Shown here: positions 1 to 18,259 of the stretch, piece after piece
Numbering within the stretch: the first letter of the stretch is position 1
Layout of the letters: each line of letters opens with the position of its first letter
NCBI GenBank assembly: GCA_022376515.1
Contig: WTXI01000090.1
Span: forward strand, 62,001-126,000
Length of the DNA: 64,000 nucleotides
Direction: 5' to 3'
DNA from: Lactifluus volemus
Taxonomy: Eukaryota > Basidiomycota > Agaricomycetes > Russulales > Russulaceae
Program-made: the position numbers and the translations under genes
The notes under the pieces: generated by a model
What the model saw: only the letters and a program-made list of their open reading frames with translations
Told to the model about the DNA's origin: nothing
Database searches by the model: none

Positions 1-850
1 TCACTGAGTGATGTTTTGAAGGGCGATGCATGCAAATGACCAGGCTGATCTCATAATTCACCACTGTGACGACTGTTTGTCAAGTCCGACGTGCATGGCT
101 AGCGTGCTTGGTGAAGATACCTTGTCCCGAGAATCGTTATGCACATTGCGGTCAACTCCGAGTCATTGGCCGCCCGCGTGGTACGTCCGCGCAACTCCGA
201 CAAGGTCCTGACACACGGGATCCAGGATCCAGGTCAGTCGGTTACCCTGTGCTCTTGTTCCACCTTGAACAAGCACGCTCCGTCCCCTCGATGAGCTTGC
301 GGCCATGTCCTATGGGGCCGTCGTCAAAATCGCTGAATTTGTCCCGTGTAGTCATGAAAATCTCCATTTATGTAATTGAACCCATCTCGGTCACGTGCGG
401 AATCTCAACATGAGTTTCACACGAGAGTGAAAGGTAGGACGCTGATGCTGCGGAGAGGATAATGAAGCTGCCTCAACTCAAATACGAAAGTTGCTCAGGC
501 TCTTGTGTACACCTATGATGATTATTTCCTCCTACACTTCCAGCGGATCTCGCTCGTCTCATCGATCCTTTTAACTGACATCGACTGCATTCCCGGGCCG
601 ATTAGGTTGAAAAACGAACAACTGATCACCTCAGCTCCTTGTAGCAACGCAACAAAGTTAATTAGCTGGTGTATAGATTAGTATGCTAAAATTTAAGGGG
701 GTGAATAGTTTAATCAAGTTAAGATATCCAATCTTGAATCATAATTAAAAGTGACATGCATTCCACCTAAGATGAATCAACGTGGCAGATAGGTAGCACA
801 GCATCCAGCAAGGAGTGCGAGATGTGACAGATGAGGGATAAGAGTAACAG
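1..850. other. No recognisable gene
   Basis: Short open frames occur on both strands, but none resembles a known family or carries a convincing intron pattern. The stretch from about 640 to 760 is AT-rich. It lies downstream (3') of the minus-strand kinase relic and may hold its 3' flank. Confidence 0.4.
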
Positions 851-853
851 TAC

Positions 854-2175
854 TCACTCGGGTTCTGGAATCGGTGCTTTGCGAGTGAGGACATATCCTA
901 TAGTTCGATACCAGTGGCTGGCCGTTCTCCACACGGCGACTGGCCAAATCTCATTTTTCTGGGCCATCCGGGATCGAAGTTTCCACGTACTCAGTTTGCT
1001 CCTTATTTCGGCAAAACGGGCAACAACCTCAACCATCGTAGGGCGTTTCGTTGGATCTTCTTGGACCATGTCGGCGATAAGTGGTTTAATGAATTCAAAC
1101 CGCCGTATTTCTAACTTATTCAGTTAGGACACTTTTCTTTAGCAACGAGAGAAAATGGTAGACCTGGATATAGTCCTCTCGAATCAAGTTTCCGAGGTAG
1201 TAGACATCGGTGGGAAATGGATTGCATGATGTCCCGCGGTTTTGGTGTTCTGGTGCAGATTTATCCCCGCCCTGCACTGGGTCGTCAAGGGGAAGGCCAT
1301 TGGCTGGAAGATATAGTCGAGAAAGGCCAAAATCGACGAGAAGGTATCTCGAAGGACGCCAGGTTCGCGAATATCGTTTTGCCTTCCGGCGAAAATTTTA
1401 CTTCGTTTTATGTCGGCGGGGTGGAAGGAGTCTGGATACATATTCGACGGATCAAGCATGATGTTTCCCGCTGTGCAGTCCCTGAGACGAGTTAGGCAAG
1501 AAAGATAGATTACAGAAAAAACGGAGACGACCGAACCGATGTGCGATATTGTTCTCGTGCATGAATTGGACACCCTAGCCACAGATCAGGAGCTAATTCG
1601 ATATGACATTCAAGGTTACGCAAACTCACCTCACATATCTGTGAGAAAAAGCTAACGAACTCTCCAAATGTTTGAAGCCGGGGGTCGTAAAATGGACGCA
1701 ATAAAGGATTCACAACGATTGGAGGGTCGTCTGGTAGCTGAATGACATCGAGTAGAGGTACACAATGGTTTCGAGGCTCAAGGAGAGGGAGGCAGTGGAG
1801 ATATCTTGTTAATATCGAGTTCATAAAGGCCTTCTTCTGGGGGAAGCCGCTTCAGCATCACAGGTCGCTCGTCAGAGATACGAATTGCATCCATACACTC
1901 GCGCATCTTGAATCTCATGAGCTCAAGCAACTGGATGCGGACGTGTCGACACTCACCCGTAGGCCTATACCATCTTCGAATCGACGGTGGTTTTTGTCTG
2001 TGCCAGCCCACGACGGCTTCCAACCCAAGCGGAAGCGAGGCCGGAGCATGTATCCGACTTGTTCCAATGCTTGTTGCCGCTCGACCCACCAAGCTTCATG
2101 TTCACTAATCTCCCCCGGGTCACCACTGGGTACGTTAGGAAATGGCTCTCTAAGTATCTGTGTTGCAACTGGCAT
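854..2175 (-). pseudogene. Kinase-like gene K1, frameshifted
   Basis: Same family as the kinase-like genes at 39295 and 44699. From the ATG at 2175 the N-terminus reads an LRPRFRLGWKPSW segment matching LRPRYHPDWEPSW of the copy at 44.7-46.0 kb. It continues through PVMLKR (probable ATP-lysine strand), NHCVPLLDVIQLP, QTFGEFVSFFSQIC, the catalytic loop DCTAGNIMLDPS, DFGLSR, GGDKSAPEH and the C-terminal EDPTKRPTM segment. At least two single-base shifts break the frame: one near 1795, between ELDIN and EPRNHC, and one near 1384, between the FHPADIK stretch and AKRYSRT. Both flanks are in-family, so these are real indels or assembly errors, not introns. No product is expected unless the shifts are sequencing errors. 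It is the kinase partner of the DUF6535 gene just downstream on the plus map. Confidence 0.72.
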
Positions 2176-3309
2176 CTAAGTTGCGTGATAAGTGGGTGAC
2201 AGGATGTCGGGGGATGTTGGGGTCCGTAACCATAACCATAAAGTGACCTAAACCTCGAAGTTCCCTTTTTCTTTATGTTCCCTTGTTCTTGATAGCTCAA
2301 GACTCAAGATGCTATGTAACCTGTCGTTTAAGTCTGGTTGAAATCCGGTGTTCAGAATGCAAAACCTTTGGCGACTGCGTGTACGTTCTGATGCCACTTT
2401 GGGAGCAAAGCCAATCTCTCCGAGTCGCCTTTTGTCGCCCGGTGGCCTTCTGCTAGCTCAGAACTCGACGCATCACCCTCTCGCCAAGAACCCTCTCCAG
2501 ATCGTTATGTACCTCCGAGTCAGAGGAGGGTGATATTTTTGAAGTACCAAGTGATTCCGAGTCTGCTAGGAAGTTTTTTTTTCGACGGTCTCCGTGAAAT
2601 TCTTACCAGTGGCAAGATACGACGTGCCTACTATTACAATAGTCAAATGCGTAGGCCGCCTTACAGCACCTACACTTAATCCCACAACATGACAAATCCG
2701 GATGAGAGATGGTCGAGGGTAAAACAAGGAGTATCACGATGGGAGGGGGGCGTCCCCGCTGCAGCTGCAGCCTGTGGCATGCTAGGTGCCACCAGAGGGG
2801 TTAATCAATGCACAAAGGGTATCGTAAACGGCCGTAGCTTCTGCCCCTCACCTTGTTACCGGAAAAGAGCTCAAGTCCAGACACAGGGAGATTTGGTCAA
2901 CCAAAAACTTTGAGTATTTAATTGCCATATCTATGAGCAGTACAACAGCTGGAATACACGAACACGAAAAAAGGGGGGGGGACGAATGAACCAGATCGAA
3001 CATATTGTAAAAAAAGAAAACTAACATAGTCACAGTTTCGAGAACGGAGAGATTAATCAGAAATATGGGGGTATCAGTTGGGCTTATCGCCTTACCGAAT
3101 CGCAGCAAGAATACTACACATACGATAACAGCACATTGACTTTCACACGTTGAGCTGGATTGATTGTTTCCATATCTGGTCATGTTATTATTATTGATGA
3201 TGAGCTCTCGTACTTGTTCAAAGACAAAAGACTTACATTATCTACATCTTCACGATACTCCAGATAAGATCACACTGAATTCCAGCCCAAACAAGAGAAC
3301 CCGAGCTTT
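2176..3309. other. Intergenic; left edge of the tandem duplication at 2583
   Basis: No gene seen. From about 2583 the sequence matches 11006 onward (shared CGGTCTCC, AATTCTTACC and GGCAAGATAC runs). This marks the start of duplication unit A. The left 400 bases have no counterpart in the window. Confidence 0.6.
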
Positions 3310-5919
3310 TCATTTTCCATCATATGGATGACCCAAGTCGTGAGAAGATGGCGCTGCACCAACAGGACAGCGCGAATCATCTTTGGTGACGTCGGGGACG
3401 GACACTTCTGGCTGGGATTGACGTTCCGGGGCGATCAGTTGCTGCGGCATCGCGAGAGAAATGGCCGTTGCTGAGTCCGGGGAAAGGGACCCACGACCGG
3501 GAGTCCCTTGGTCAATCCGGTATGCGGGAGGCGCCAAGGACGACACTGGATCGGCCGGAGGCGTGTCGCTTCGACCAGATGTAGGGAGAGATGACAATCC
3601 GATACCAGATACAAGAATACCAGGATCTACGTCGCGTTGCGGAGGGACGGTAGACAAGGGACCGGAGAGAGGCCGAGAGATGGATGTCGAAGCTGCAAGG
3701 GTGGGAGGAGGACCAAACTCTGAGTTGGCCGTGGAGGAGATCGCAAGGGTAGCAACTGGACCTTGTGTGGCAAATGCGGTTGTTGGGTCGAGTGAAGCGG
3801 CAGCACAGTTATCCTGATGTTTTTCAACATCGACAGGAGTGAGGTGGGAAGACTCGATAAGTTGGGTGGCCTGGGGAACATGAGGCACTGCAGAAGGAAT
3901 GACGGCGGTGTCGGGTGAAGTGATTGTTGGGGAATGAGTGATCTTGGTTGTTGCGCTGTCGGGATGATGAGCCGGGATATCGCACAATGGGTACGACGAG
4001 GGCTCAGCCAAAATAGATTCACAAGAATCAGTGAAAGCATCGAAGGCAGTCGGGGCAGCACTGGTGCCTTCATGTAATGCGATATACAAACGCCGAATGG
4101 GTCCGAGAATTCCCCACGGAATCCTGTCATCATGATGATTGGGCGCTTCTCGAGCAATTTCGTTCCACAAAGCACAGAAGTTGTGCTGTAGCCCAGGAAG
4201 AGTATTGTGAATGTTGAATTCGGAAATGTAGGAAAGGATGGACTGTAGATGAAAAGTCATGTTTGGGATATCCTCGAGACACAAGCGAAAGAGCGGACGA
4301 GTGATGCAGATCAAATTAGCAAGTAACACGCTGTCACCATGTACGAGGTAATCCTGAAACTCCTCTTCCGATACTTTTAGTTGATCCTTGGCCAGTGTGA
4401 TCCAATGGTCATCCCGTTCGCGTTCCGGCACGTTCGCAATGATACTGGCAATTATCCCTTGGACACATAAACCAGGATCTTCGTCGCAACTGCTTCTCAT
4501 AGATCGCCGAAATTCAACCGATTGCAACACTGCATCTGCGCCAAAGCAGTTAACGGTCGAAATGATGCCTAAAGTTGCATAACGGAGGTTGGCAGCATCT
4601 GCGGCTTTTGCGCACATGATGACCCGCCGATTTCTGTCAGTTTCCGCTACCATATTGGGAGGCATTGTGCGGGTCAAGAACGAAGAAAATACCGCTTCCA
4701 ACGTCGAGTCTAGTTCGGAGAAAACGTTTTCGACGGTGAGGTACAGCAGCTTCGAGCGATAGAAACCAGGGATGGCTTCGAAGAATTGTTCAAAGTCCTT
4801 ATCTTCGTCCAGAGCATGAATTATCCATGTAATGATATGGGTGATGATCCCCGGCGACAAAGTCGAGCCAAATTTCTGGAACGTCTTCGACATACCCTCA
4901 GAGCACCGTTTGCGATATTCTTCGGGGTCGATGTAGCCGATAAAGCTGATGCCGTGATCCCAAAGAAAGAATAGACCTTGGGAGATTGCATATTGGATGC
5001 AAGAATGGAAGAACCACACCGACGAAGAAAGTGGTGCATAGTAGGGGCTATCGTGCCAGAAGATTGGCATCAATGTGATGCATGCGTATAACGTCCCTGC
5101 AACTGCCACCCACCAAACAACCACAGTGAACACAGTATGGTTGATGTTAAACAGATATATAACCAGTCCGGAGAAGAACAAGAACAGCGACAGGTGTAGC
5201 AGGGCTGGCAATGCTTCAACAGACCAAGGAAGGTGAAACTTTTCTACTCCATTGTGAAAGAATGCACGGATTGGTGCTCGCTTCTGCAGACGGGATCGTG
5301 GTGGTTGGGTGATTCTGACATATCGACGCGCCCATTGTTGTAACAATGTGGTGAGGAGCGCACACGTGAGACTGATGACCAAACTGAGGAACCAGAGAGA
5401 GTTGACCAAGACTGCTGAAGTTGGAGGAGAGAAGGGGGGTGGCTGTGCTGGAGTGGCAAGGATGGATTCGCGAGATACGTTCAGGTCAGCGAGGAGTTGA
5501 TAGATGTTCGCAAGATAGAATGCAGAAGTATCCTGTGAATTTGGCTTTAGGTCCTGAACAGAGACTGCGACCAATGCTGCAACGGCAGCGGAGAATAAAC
5601 CAGTCTATAACATTCATGTTGACCACTTACGCTCTGGCGGTAGTGACTAATGTAAGGACTCACGAAGATAAGAATACCGTCAGCATCCTTTTGCCAGCGA
5701 CTAGATATTTTCTCATCTTCATCCTCTGTAATCTTAGTGTACATATTAAAGAGAGGCCCTGAGGTATCCGACAAGTCGGCTTGCTCTTGGGGTTGTGGGG
5801 CTGAGCCTGAGGGATGTCGTGCCTGCTGCCTATAAGAGAGGGTAAAATTGATGATGATAAAGCCGGGCGGATAACATACTCATTTCAACGATCTCTTCTG
5901 AAGGAGCCGTTTGAGACAT
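3310..5919 (-). CDS. DUF6535-type membrane protein A1 (long form)
   Basis: Large basidiomycete-specific family of unknown function. Exon 2 (5664-5829) encodes the conserved GPLFNMYTKITEDEDEK and RWQKDADGILIF. Exon 3 (3310-5604) starts TGLFSAAVAALVAVS and contains about four membrane segments: the TGLF segment, AVLVNSLWFLSLVISL, LLHLSLFLFFSGLVIYL and VFTVVVWWVAVAGTLYA. These are followed by a roughly 350-residue helical region (FFEAIPGFYRS, LPGLQHNFCALWNE) and a long Ser/Pro/Thr-rich tail. The predicted ATG at 5919 gives MSQTAPSEEIVEM, but that first exon is one base out of phase with exon 2, so the true start is unresolved. The protein would be about 830 residues. It is duplicated as A2. A single-pass topology is unlikely; the helical part is probably cytosolic (inference). 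Confidence 0.85.
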
Positions 5920-6894
5920 TGAAGAGTCACGGGCAATGATATGAGGAAGAAGCGCAAATCGAGGTTGAATGTACCGGGTGAAAACCTTGGCGGGGATAAA
6001 TCAACACAGTAGTTGGGCCTTAAAGTCTTATAAACCGCAACACTGATTGTGTATCATGACCCGAATGATCCGAGTCGTCAACGCGTCAACAGCAATCTTA
6101 TGTCACGTGAGAAGAGCCGACTTTGTCCGTGCTCCTAGACGCTCTATAGTACACGATTGCATATTTCCTCCCCAGTTTGCCACTAACCGTACCCTTCCTT
6201 CTGTAATTAGAGCTATGAAACGTCACGCGTACCTTTAATTGCGCGACGTGTTCCGCTCCCATTGGAGGGCTCTTTTGATTAAATGACAACCTTCCATGCT
6301 TCTAGTCTAGTGAAGAAGATATCTCGACGATGAACTACTGGGCGACCTTGTAAAGGCCACTCTGGCACAGACAAGGCAACGGGTCGAATGGCGAGGGCGT
6401 CGAATCCCGAGAAACGTCCGAAACCGTTGTGGTTAAATGGTAAGAAAATGCCTCTATCAACGAACACCCCCCCTCCCCAACGCCAATCATACTATGATAG
6501 GAGTAACCTTTGCAGGCAATTCAGCACTGTTCCGTTTCAGACAAGTACCGGGAGACCCTTGCTGCTAGAGATCATGGGTCGGAATCAGGAAGGCGTTTTG
6601 TCTTGACGACCTATAACTTACTCATCTTTGTACTACATGACCGCTCTGCGGAATGCACGCGAATCAGATAGCGCGAGGAACGTGCCTGCATTGTCAAATA
6701 TGGTAGTTCTCCTTTCCCAGCGTTAAACATGACACAACTCAAAGTCAGGTGTCTGGTCTGAGACAAGCCCTTATCACGATTCTTTCAAAGGGCAAAATTT
6801 TAACTGTAAAAATACTGAATCAAGGGGTCTATTGACCAACAACTGCGTCTGCTTTGACTATGAACACAATACAAGAAACTCTCTGCCTTCGACT
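5920..6894. other. Intergenic between DUF6535-A1 and glucoamylase A
   Basis: No gene seen. The stretch is repeated at about 14367-15473 in unit B with many small indels. It holds the upstream region of the DUF6535 gene and the 3' flank of the glucoamylase. Confidence 0.55.
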
Positions 6895-7728
6895 TCAGAG
6901 CCATTCATCATGTAGAGTGATACTTCCGTTTGCCGGGGTCGAAATCTTGCGATTGGGACCCGGCTCCCAAATTACGTGGCCATCAAACTTCAGAAGGTAC
7001 TTATATTCGATATAGGTGCTTGCAGGGAGCTCCAAGGTAACTTCGAATTCACGTTAGACCAACAGGAAGTGCCCATGTAATAGTAATTGATAAGACATAC
7101 TGGTCCAGATCGGATAATGCTCCGGGGACAGGCGCGGTGCATCGACCGGTGACCAAAGCTTGAGTGCGTCAACGGAACCAGCAATGTATACATTCTCTAT
7201 GGACAGAATCATCGATGCCAAGTCCCCACAACAACGTTGGTGAACTTTCTTACCTCCGAAATTTGTAAGTTTTCGCACGTCGAAAGTAACGGCGACGTGA
7301 ACTTTTGGCCCAGGATTTGGGGTACAAGTCGAGGGCACAACCAGACCCTTTGCACCCCAATTCACTGGCCTGACACCTGCAAAGGAATCACCAGCCGTCA
7401 AGACTGATGCGTAGCTCCAGGTGAGGTCACACGCGCTCGTGGGTGCGCCCGTCTGTCTATCAAATTGCTCTGACAAGCTGCCATCTGAGGGTGTATACTT
7501 GGCGGCGATTTCGATGAAACCGTCGGCGAATATTTTGACTGCACGTCTGATTTGCCAATACTCCCACCCTACTTGGTAGTATCTACCAGTTTGGGTGTTG
7601 GGCCATAATTGGCGGAAGAAGGCGAGGGAAATTTCGGTCACTTCAATGAACTCCCAAGTGAGGAGCGCGTCGTATAGTTGCTCTGCAATCGAAAACGTTG
7701 ACAGGTACTAAGGCTACAAATCATATCA

Positions 7729-10681
<2,953 letters not shown>

Positions 10682-10683
<2 letters not shown>

Positions 10684-10694
10684 CCTCCGGTTGG
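10682..10694 (+). repeat. Target-site duplication, right copy (LINE)
   Basis: Matches 8043-8055. It follows the poly(A) tail that ends at 10683. Confidence 0.9.
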
Positions 10695-11003
10695 ATTCCA
10701 ATACGACTAGGATCACAGAAAGATAAGGATATGTTTCATGGGATATGGAAGGATCTTTCTTTACTTGGAGGAAGCATAGTACATTGGTAGCTTGAGTATT
10801 GTAGGTGTCAATGGAGGCATTTTGACCGAGTTGTGCTGCTAGCGTCGCGCCCTCACGAAGAGCCCTGTGCTGTACGGCTGTGGTAAAGAAGGAAGAAGAC
10901 CTTTTTTCCTCCCAGAGATCGTAACTAGATATATATACATGAGCGCACAAAGGGGGTCTTTCGGGAAAGCGTACACACGTTGTTTGATTCCACCAGGTTG
11001 CAA

Positions 11004-11692
11004 GTCAACGGTCTCCCTGGAATTCTTACCAACGGCAAGATACAACATGCCAACTATTATAATGACAAAATGTGTAGCCTCGCCTTATACCATCTACAAT
11101 TGATGTCACAACATGGAAAACCCCGGATGAGATGATCGAGGGTGAAACAAGGGATATCATGAGGGGAGGGGGGTCCCTGCTGCAGCTGCAGTGCTAGGTG
11201 CCACCAGAGGTGTTAATCAATGCACAAAGGGTATCGTGAATGGTCGTAGCTTCTTCCCCTCACCCTGTTACCTGGAAAAGAGCTCAAGTCCCGACACAGG
11301 GAGATTTGGTCAACCAAAAACTCTCAGTATTTAATTGCCATATCTCTGAGCAGTATAACAGTTGGAACACACGAACACGGGAAGGGGGGGACGAATGGAT
11401 GAGATCTTGAAAAAAGGAACAACATATTGTAAAAAAGGAAAACTAACATAGCCATAGCCATAGTTTCGAGAACGGTCTAAAGAAATTAATCAGAAAACAG
11501 AAATATGGGAGTATCAATTGGGCTTATCACCTTACCGAATCGCAGCAAGAATACTACACATACGATAACAGCACATTGACTTTCACACGTTGAGCTGGAT
11601 TGATTGTTGTCATATCCGGTCATGTTATTATTGATGATGAGCTCTCGTACTTGTTCAAAGACAAAAGACTTACATTATCTATCCCGATAAAG
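11004..11692. other. Intergenic, start of unit B
   Basis: No gene seen. It parallels 2583-3309, downstream of the DUF6535 gene. It includes a low-complexity G-rich patch near 11160 and A-rich patches near 11410. Confidence 0.5.
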
Positions 11693-14366
11693 TCACACTG
11701 AATTCCAGCCCAAACAAGAGAACCCAAGTTTTTCATTTTCCATCATATGGATGACCCAAGTCGTGAGAAGATGGCGTTGCACCAACAGGACAGCGCGAAT
11801 CATCTTTGGTGACGTCGGGGACGGACACTTCTGGCTGGATTGACGTTCCGGGGCAATCAGTTGCTGCGGCATCGCGAGAGAAATGGCCGTTGCTGAGCCC
11901 GGGGAAAGGGACCCGCGACCGGGAGTCCCTTGGTCAATCCGGTATGCGGGAGGCGCCAAGGACGACACTGGATCGGCCGGAGGCGTGTCGCTTCGACCAG
12001 ATGTGGGGAGAGATGACAGTCCGATACCAGATACAAGAATACCAGGATCTACGTCGCGTTGCGGAGGGACGGTAGACAAGGGACTGGAGAGAGGCCGAGA
12101 GATGGATGTCGAAGCTGCAAGGGTGGGAGGAGGACCAAACTCTGAGTTGGTCGTGGAGGAGATTGCAAGGGTAGCAACTGGACCTTGTGTGGCAAATGCA
12201 GTCGTTGGGTCGAGCGAAGCGGCAGCACAGTTATCCTGATGTTTTTCAACATCGACAAGAGTGAGGTGGGAAGACTCGGTAAGTTGGGTGGCCTGGGGAA
12301 CATGAGGCACTGCAGAAGGAATGACGGCGGTGTCAGGAGGCGAAACGAGGGGTGAAGTGATTGTTGGGGGAGGAGTGATCTTGACTGTTGCGCTGTCGGG
12401 ATGATGAGCCGGGATATCGCACAATGGGTACGACGAGGGCTCATACAAAGCAGAATCAAAATCGCCAGTGAAAGCATCGAAGGCAGTCGGGGCAGCATTC
12501 GTGCCTTCATGTAATGCGATATACAAATGCCGAATGAATCTGAGAATTCCCGACGGAATCCTGTCATTATTATGATTGCGCGCTTCTTGAGCAATTTCGT
12601 TCCACAAAGCACAGAAGTTGTGCTGCAGCCCAGGAAGAGTGTCGTGAGTGTTGAATTTGGAAATGCGGGAAAGGATGAACATTAGATCAAATTTCATGTT
12701 TGGGATATCCTCGAGACACAAGCGAAAGAGCGGACGAGTGATGCAGATCAAATTAGCAAGTAGCACGCTGTCACCATGTACGAGGTAATCCTGAAACTCC
12801 TCTTCCGATACTTTTAGTTGATCCTTGGCTAGTGTGATCCAATGGTCATCCCGTTCGCGTTCCGGCACGCTTGCAATGATACTGGCAATTATCCCTTGGA
12901 CACATAAACCAGGATCTTCGTCGCAACTGCTTCTTATAGATCGCCGAAATTCAACAGATTGCAACACTGCATCTGCGCCATAGCAGTTAACGGTCGAAAT
13001 GATGCCTAAAGTTGCATAACGGAGGTGCGCAGCATCTGCGGCCTTTGCGCACATGATGACCCGCCGATTCCTGACAGTTTCGGCTACCATATTGGGAGGC
13101 ATTGTGCGGGCCAAGAACGAAGAAAATACCGCTTCCAACGTCGAGTCTAGTTCGGAGAAAACGTTTTCGACGGTGAGGTACAGCAGCTTCGAGCGATAGA
13201 AACCAGGGATGGCTTCGAAGAATTGTTCAAAGTCCTTATCTTCGTCCAGAGCATGAATTATCCATGTAATGATATGGGTGATGATCCCCGGCGACAAAGT
13301 CGAGCCAACTTCCTGGAACGTCTTCGACATACCCTCAGAGCACCGTTTGCGATATTCTTTCGGGTCCATGAAGATATTGAGCATGCCGTGATACCAAAGA
13401 GAGGAAACACCTTGGAAGATTGCATATCGGATGCAAGAATAGAAGAACCACACCGACGAAGAAAGTGGTGCATAGTAGGGGCTATCGTGCCAGAAGATTG
13501 GCATCAATGTGATGCATGCGTATAACGTCCCTGCAACTGCCACCCACCAAACAACCACAGTGAACACAGTATGGTTGATGTTGAACAGATAAATAATCAG
13601 TCCGGAGAAGAACAGGAACAACGACAGGTGTAGCAGGGCTGGCAATGCTTCAACAGACCAAGGGAGATGAAACTTTTCTACTCCATTGTGAAAGAATGCA
13701 CGGATCGGTGCTCGCTTCTGCAGACGGGATCGTGGCGGTTGGGTGATTCTGACATATCGACGCGCCCATTGTTGCAACAATGTGGTCAGCAGCGCACACG
13801 TGAGACTGATGACCAAACTGAGGAACCAGAATGAGTTGACCAAGACTGCTGAAGTTGGAGGAGAGAAGGGGGGTGGCTGCGCTGGAGTGGCAAGGATGGA
13901 TTCACGAGATACGTTCAGGTCAGCGAGGAGTTGATAGATGTTCGCAAGATAGAATGCAGAAGTATCCTGCGGATTTGGCTTTAGGTCCTGAACAGAGACT
14001 GCGACCAATGCTGCAACGGCAGCGGAGAATAAACCAGTCTATAACATTTATGTTGACCACTTACGCTCCCGGCGGTAGTGACTAATGTAAGGACTCACGA
14101 AGATAAGAATACCGTCAGCATCCTTTTGCCAGCGACTAGCCATTTTCTCATCTTCATCCTCGGTCATCCTAGTGTACATATTAAAGAGGGGCCCTGAGGT
14201 ATCCGATGAGTCGGCTTGCTCCTGGGGGGTTGACTTTGTGAGAGCTGAGCCTGAGGGACGTCGCGCCTGCTGCCTACAAGAGAGGGTAAAATTGATGACG
14301 GTAAAGCCAAATAGCGGATAACATACTCATGTCAACTATCTCTTCTGGAGGAGCCGATTGAGACAT
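11693..14366 (-). CDS. DUF6535-type membrane protein A2 (long form)
   Basis: Near-identical copy of A1 made by the tandem duplication. Exon 3 is 11693-14038, exon 2 is 14099-14273, and a possible first exon lies at 14327-14366 (MSQSAPPEEIVDM), with the same phase uncertainty as A1. It has the same membrane segments and helical domain. Differences from A1: an in-frame insertion in the Ser/Pro tail (LVSPP after TITSP), and a one-base deletion near 11836 that replaces the shared C-terminus (ends HPYDGK in A1) with a different tail ending GWNSV. Residue changes cluster just after the last membrane segment (about 13360-13450) and near 12450-12690. The altered end is in a low-complexity tail and may be tolerated. 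Confidence 0.82.
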
Positions 14367-15473
14367 CGAGGAGTCACGGTAATGATATGAGGAAGAAGCG
14401 CAAATCGAGGTTGGATGTATCGAGTGAAAACTTTGGCGGGGATAAATCAACACAGTAGCTGGGTCGCAAAGTCTTATAAACTGGAATGGAAGACAGCGCC
14501 GCCTAACAAAGAGTGCCCTTGAAATCTTTCAAGTTGTCGGAAAGCTATCGGAAACTCCTCCGCTCCTTGTCCGATAGCTCAAGCGCTCACGCCTCGATGT
14601 TCCTGTGATCTAATGTCACGTGAAAGAGCCGACTTGGTCCGTGCTCCTGCCAGTGTTCCCACTGCTTGTTCAATGATAGTAGTATACGATTTTCCCCCCA
14701 GTTTGCCTCTAACCGTGCCCTCCCTTGTGTTTGGAGCTACGAAACCCCATGCGTCCCTTTAATTGCGCGACGCGTTCCGCTCCCATTGGAGTGTAGACTA
14801 CTTTTGGGACAGATCGGACGAAAACTATCAGGCGGTCCGTGATCAAATGTCAACCATCCGTGCTTCATCTAGTGAGGAAGACATCTCGACGATAAACTAC
14901 TGGGTGACCTTGTTGAGGCCACTCTGGCACTGAGGGTCGAATGGCGAGGGCGACGAATCCCGAGAAACTTCCGAAGATGCCGAAACCGTTGCGGTTAAAA
15001 TGGTAAGAAAATGCCTTCACCAACGAACACTCCCTCCTCCCTCCCCAACCGTACTCAGATTGTTATGATAGGAGTAACCTTTTCAGGCAATTCTGCGCTG
15101 TTCCGTTTTCAGCCAAATACCAGGGAGACCCTTGCCGCTAGAGATCATGGGTCAGAATCAGGAAGGCGTTTTGTCTTGACGACCTACGCATATAACTTAC
15201 TCATCTTTGTATTATATGACCGTTCTGCGGAATGCACGCGAATCAGATAGCGCGAGGAACGTGCCTGCATTGTCAAATATGGTAGTTCTCCTTTCCCAGC
15301 GTTAAACATGACACAACTCAAAGTCTGGTCTCTGGTCTGAGACAAGCCCTTATCACGATTCTTTCAAAGGGCAAAATTTTAACTGTAAAAATACTGAATC
15401 AAGGGGTCTATTGACCAACAACTGCGTCTGCTTTGACTATGAACACAATACAAGAAACTCTCTGCCTTCGACT
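14367..15473. other. Intergenic between DUF6535-A2 and glucoamylase B
   Basis: No gene seen. It parallels 5920-6894, with extra sequence near 14490-14640 not found in unit A. Confidence 0.5.
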
Positions 15474-17830
<2,357 letters not shown>

Positions 17831-18041
17831 ATATACCCGTCATTACAACATTCACACGTCAGTAGTGACGGCAGGGTGGGGTGATTGAGCTTAAGGCCTT
17901 GAGTACAGTACCTGTTCCTGTGCCATAGAGGTGCAATTTAATGTGAAGCCATTGAATGCGCGACCAAGGGCGCGACTCGGAACAAGGTCGGAGTGGGCTG
18001 GACCGGGCCGGGTCTGGACAGCGGTTATGACTACATATGGC

Positions 18042-18055
18042 AATAGTGCCTTACT
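18042..18055 (+). repeat. Target-site duplication, left copy (truncated LINE)
   Basis: The 14-bp AATAGTGCCTTACT recurs at 33388-33401 immediately after the poly(A) tail of the LINE fragment, although 15 kb of other DNA separates them. Confidence 0.88.
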
Positions 18056-18079
18056 GCCCCTGCGGGGAACCCCTTCAGA

Positions 18080-18087
18080 CCGTAGAC
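18080..18087 (+). repeat. 8-bp target-site duplication, left (giant hAT)
   Basis: CCGTAGAC directly precedes the left terminal repeat. The identical octamer follows the right end at 32980-32987. An 8-bp duplication is the hallmark of hAT transposases. Confidence 0.95.
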
Positions 18088-18111
18088 TAGTGTTGTCATG
18101 GCTCGGCTCGG
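18088..18111 (+). repeat. Left terminal inverted repeat, giant hAT
   Basis: Starts TAGTGTTGTCATGGCTCGG. It pairs with the reverse complement of 32956-32979 with 2 mismatches in 24. Subterminal GGCTCGG or CCGAGCC repeats continue to about 18230. Confidence 0.93.
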
Positions 18112-18259
18112 AAACCGCTTCCAAACCGAGCCGAACCGATTCAAGCCGAGCCGCAGGGCTAAACGGCTCAAGACTTGAATCAGCTCAGCTTGGCAACTAA
18201 GCCGTTTGGGAGCCGCTCAAGCGGTTTCAAGCCGATTCATTTACCAATTTGGATATGCC

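Noticed and set aside
3461..3817. Plus-strand open frames opposite the DUF6535 Ser/Pro tails (also 11883-12239)
   Set aside because: They mirror the antisense of a low-complexity tail and are conserved only because the segment is duplicated.
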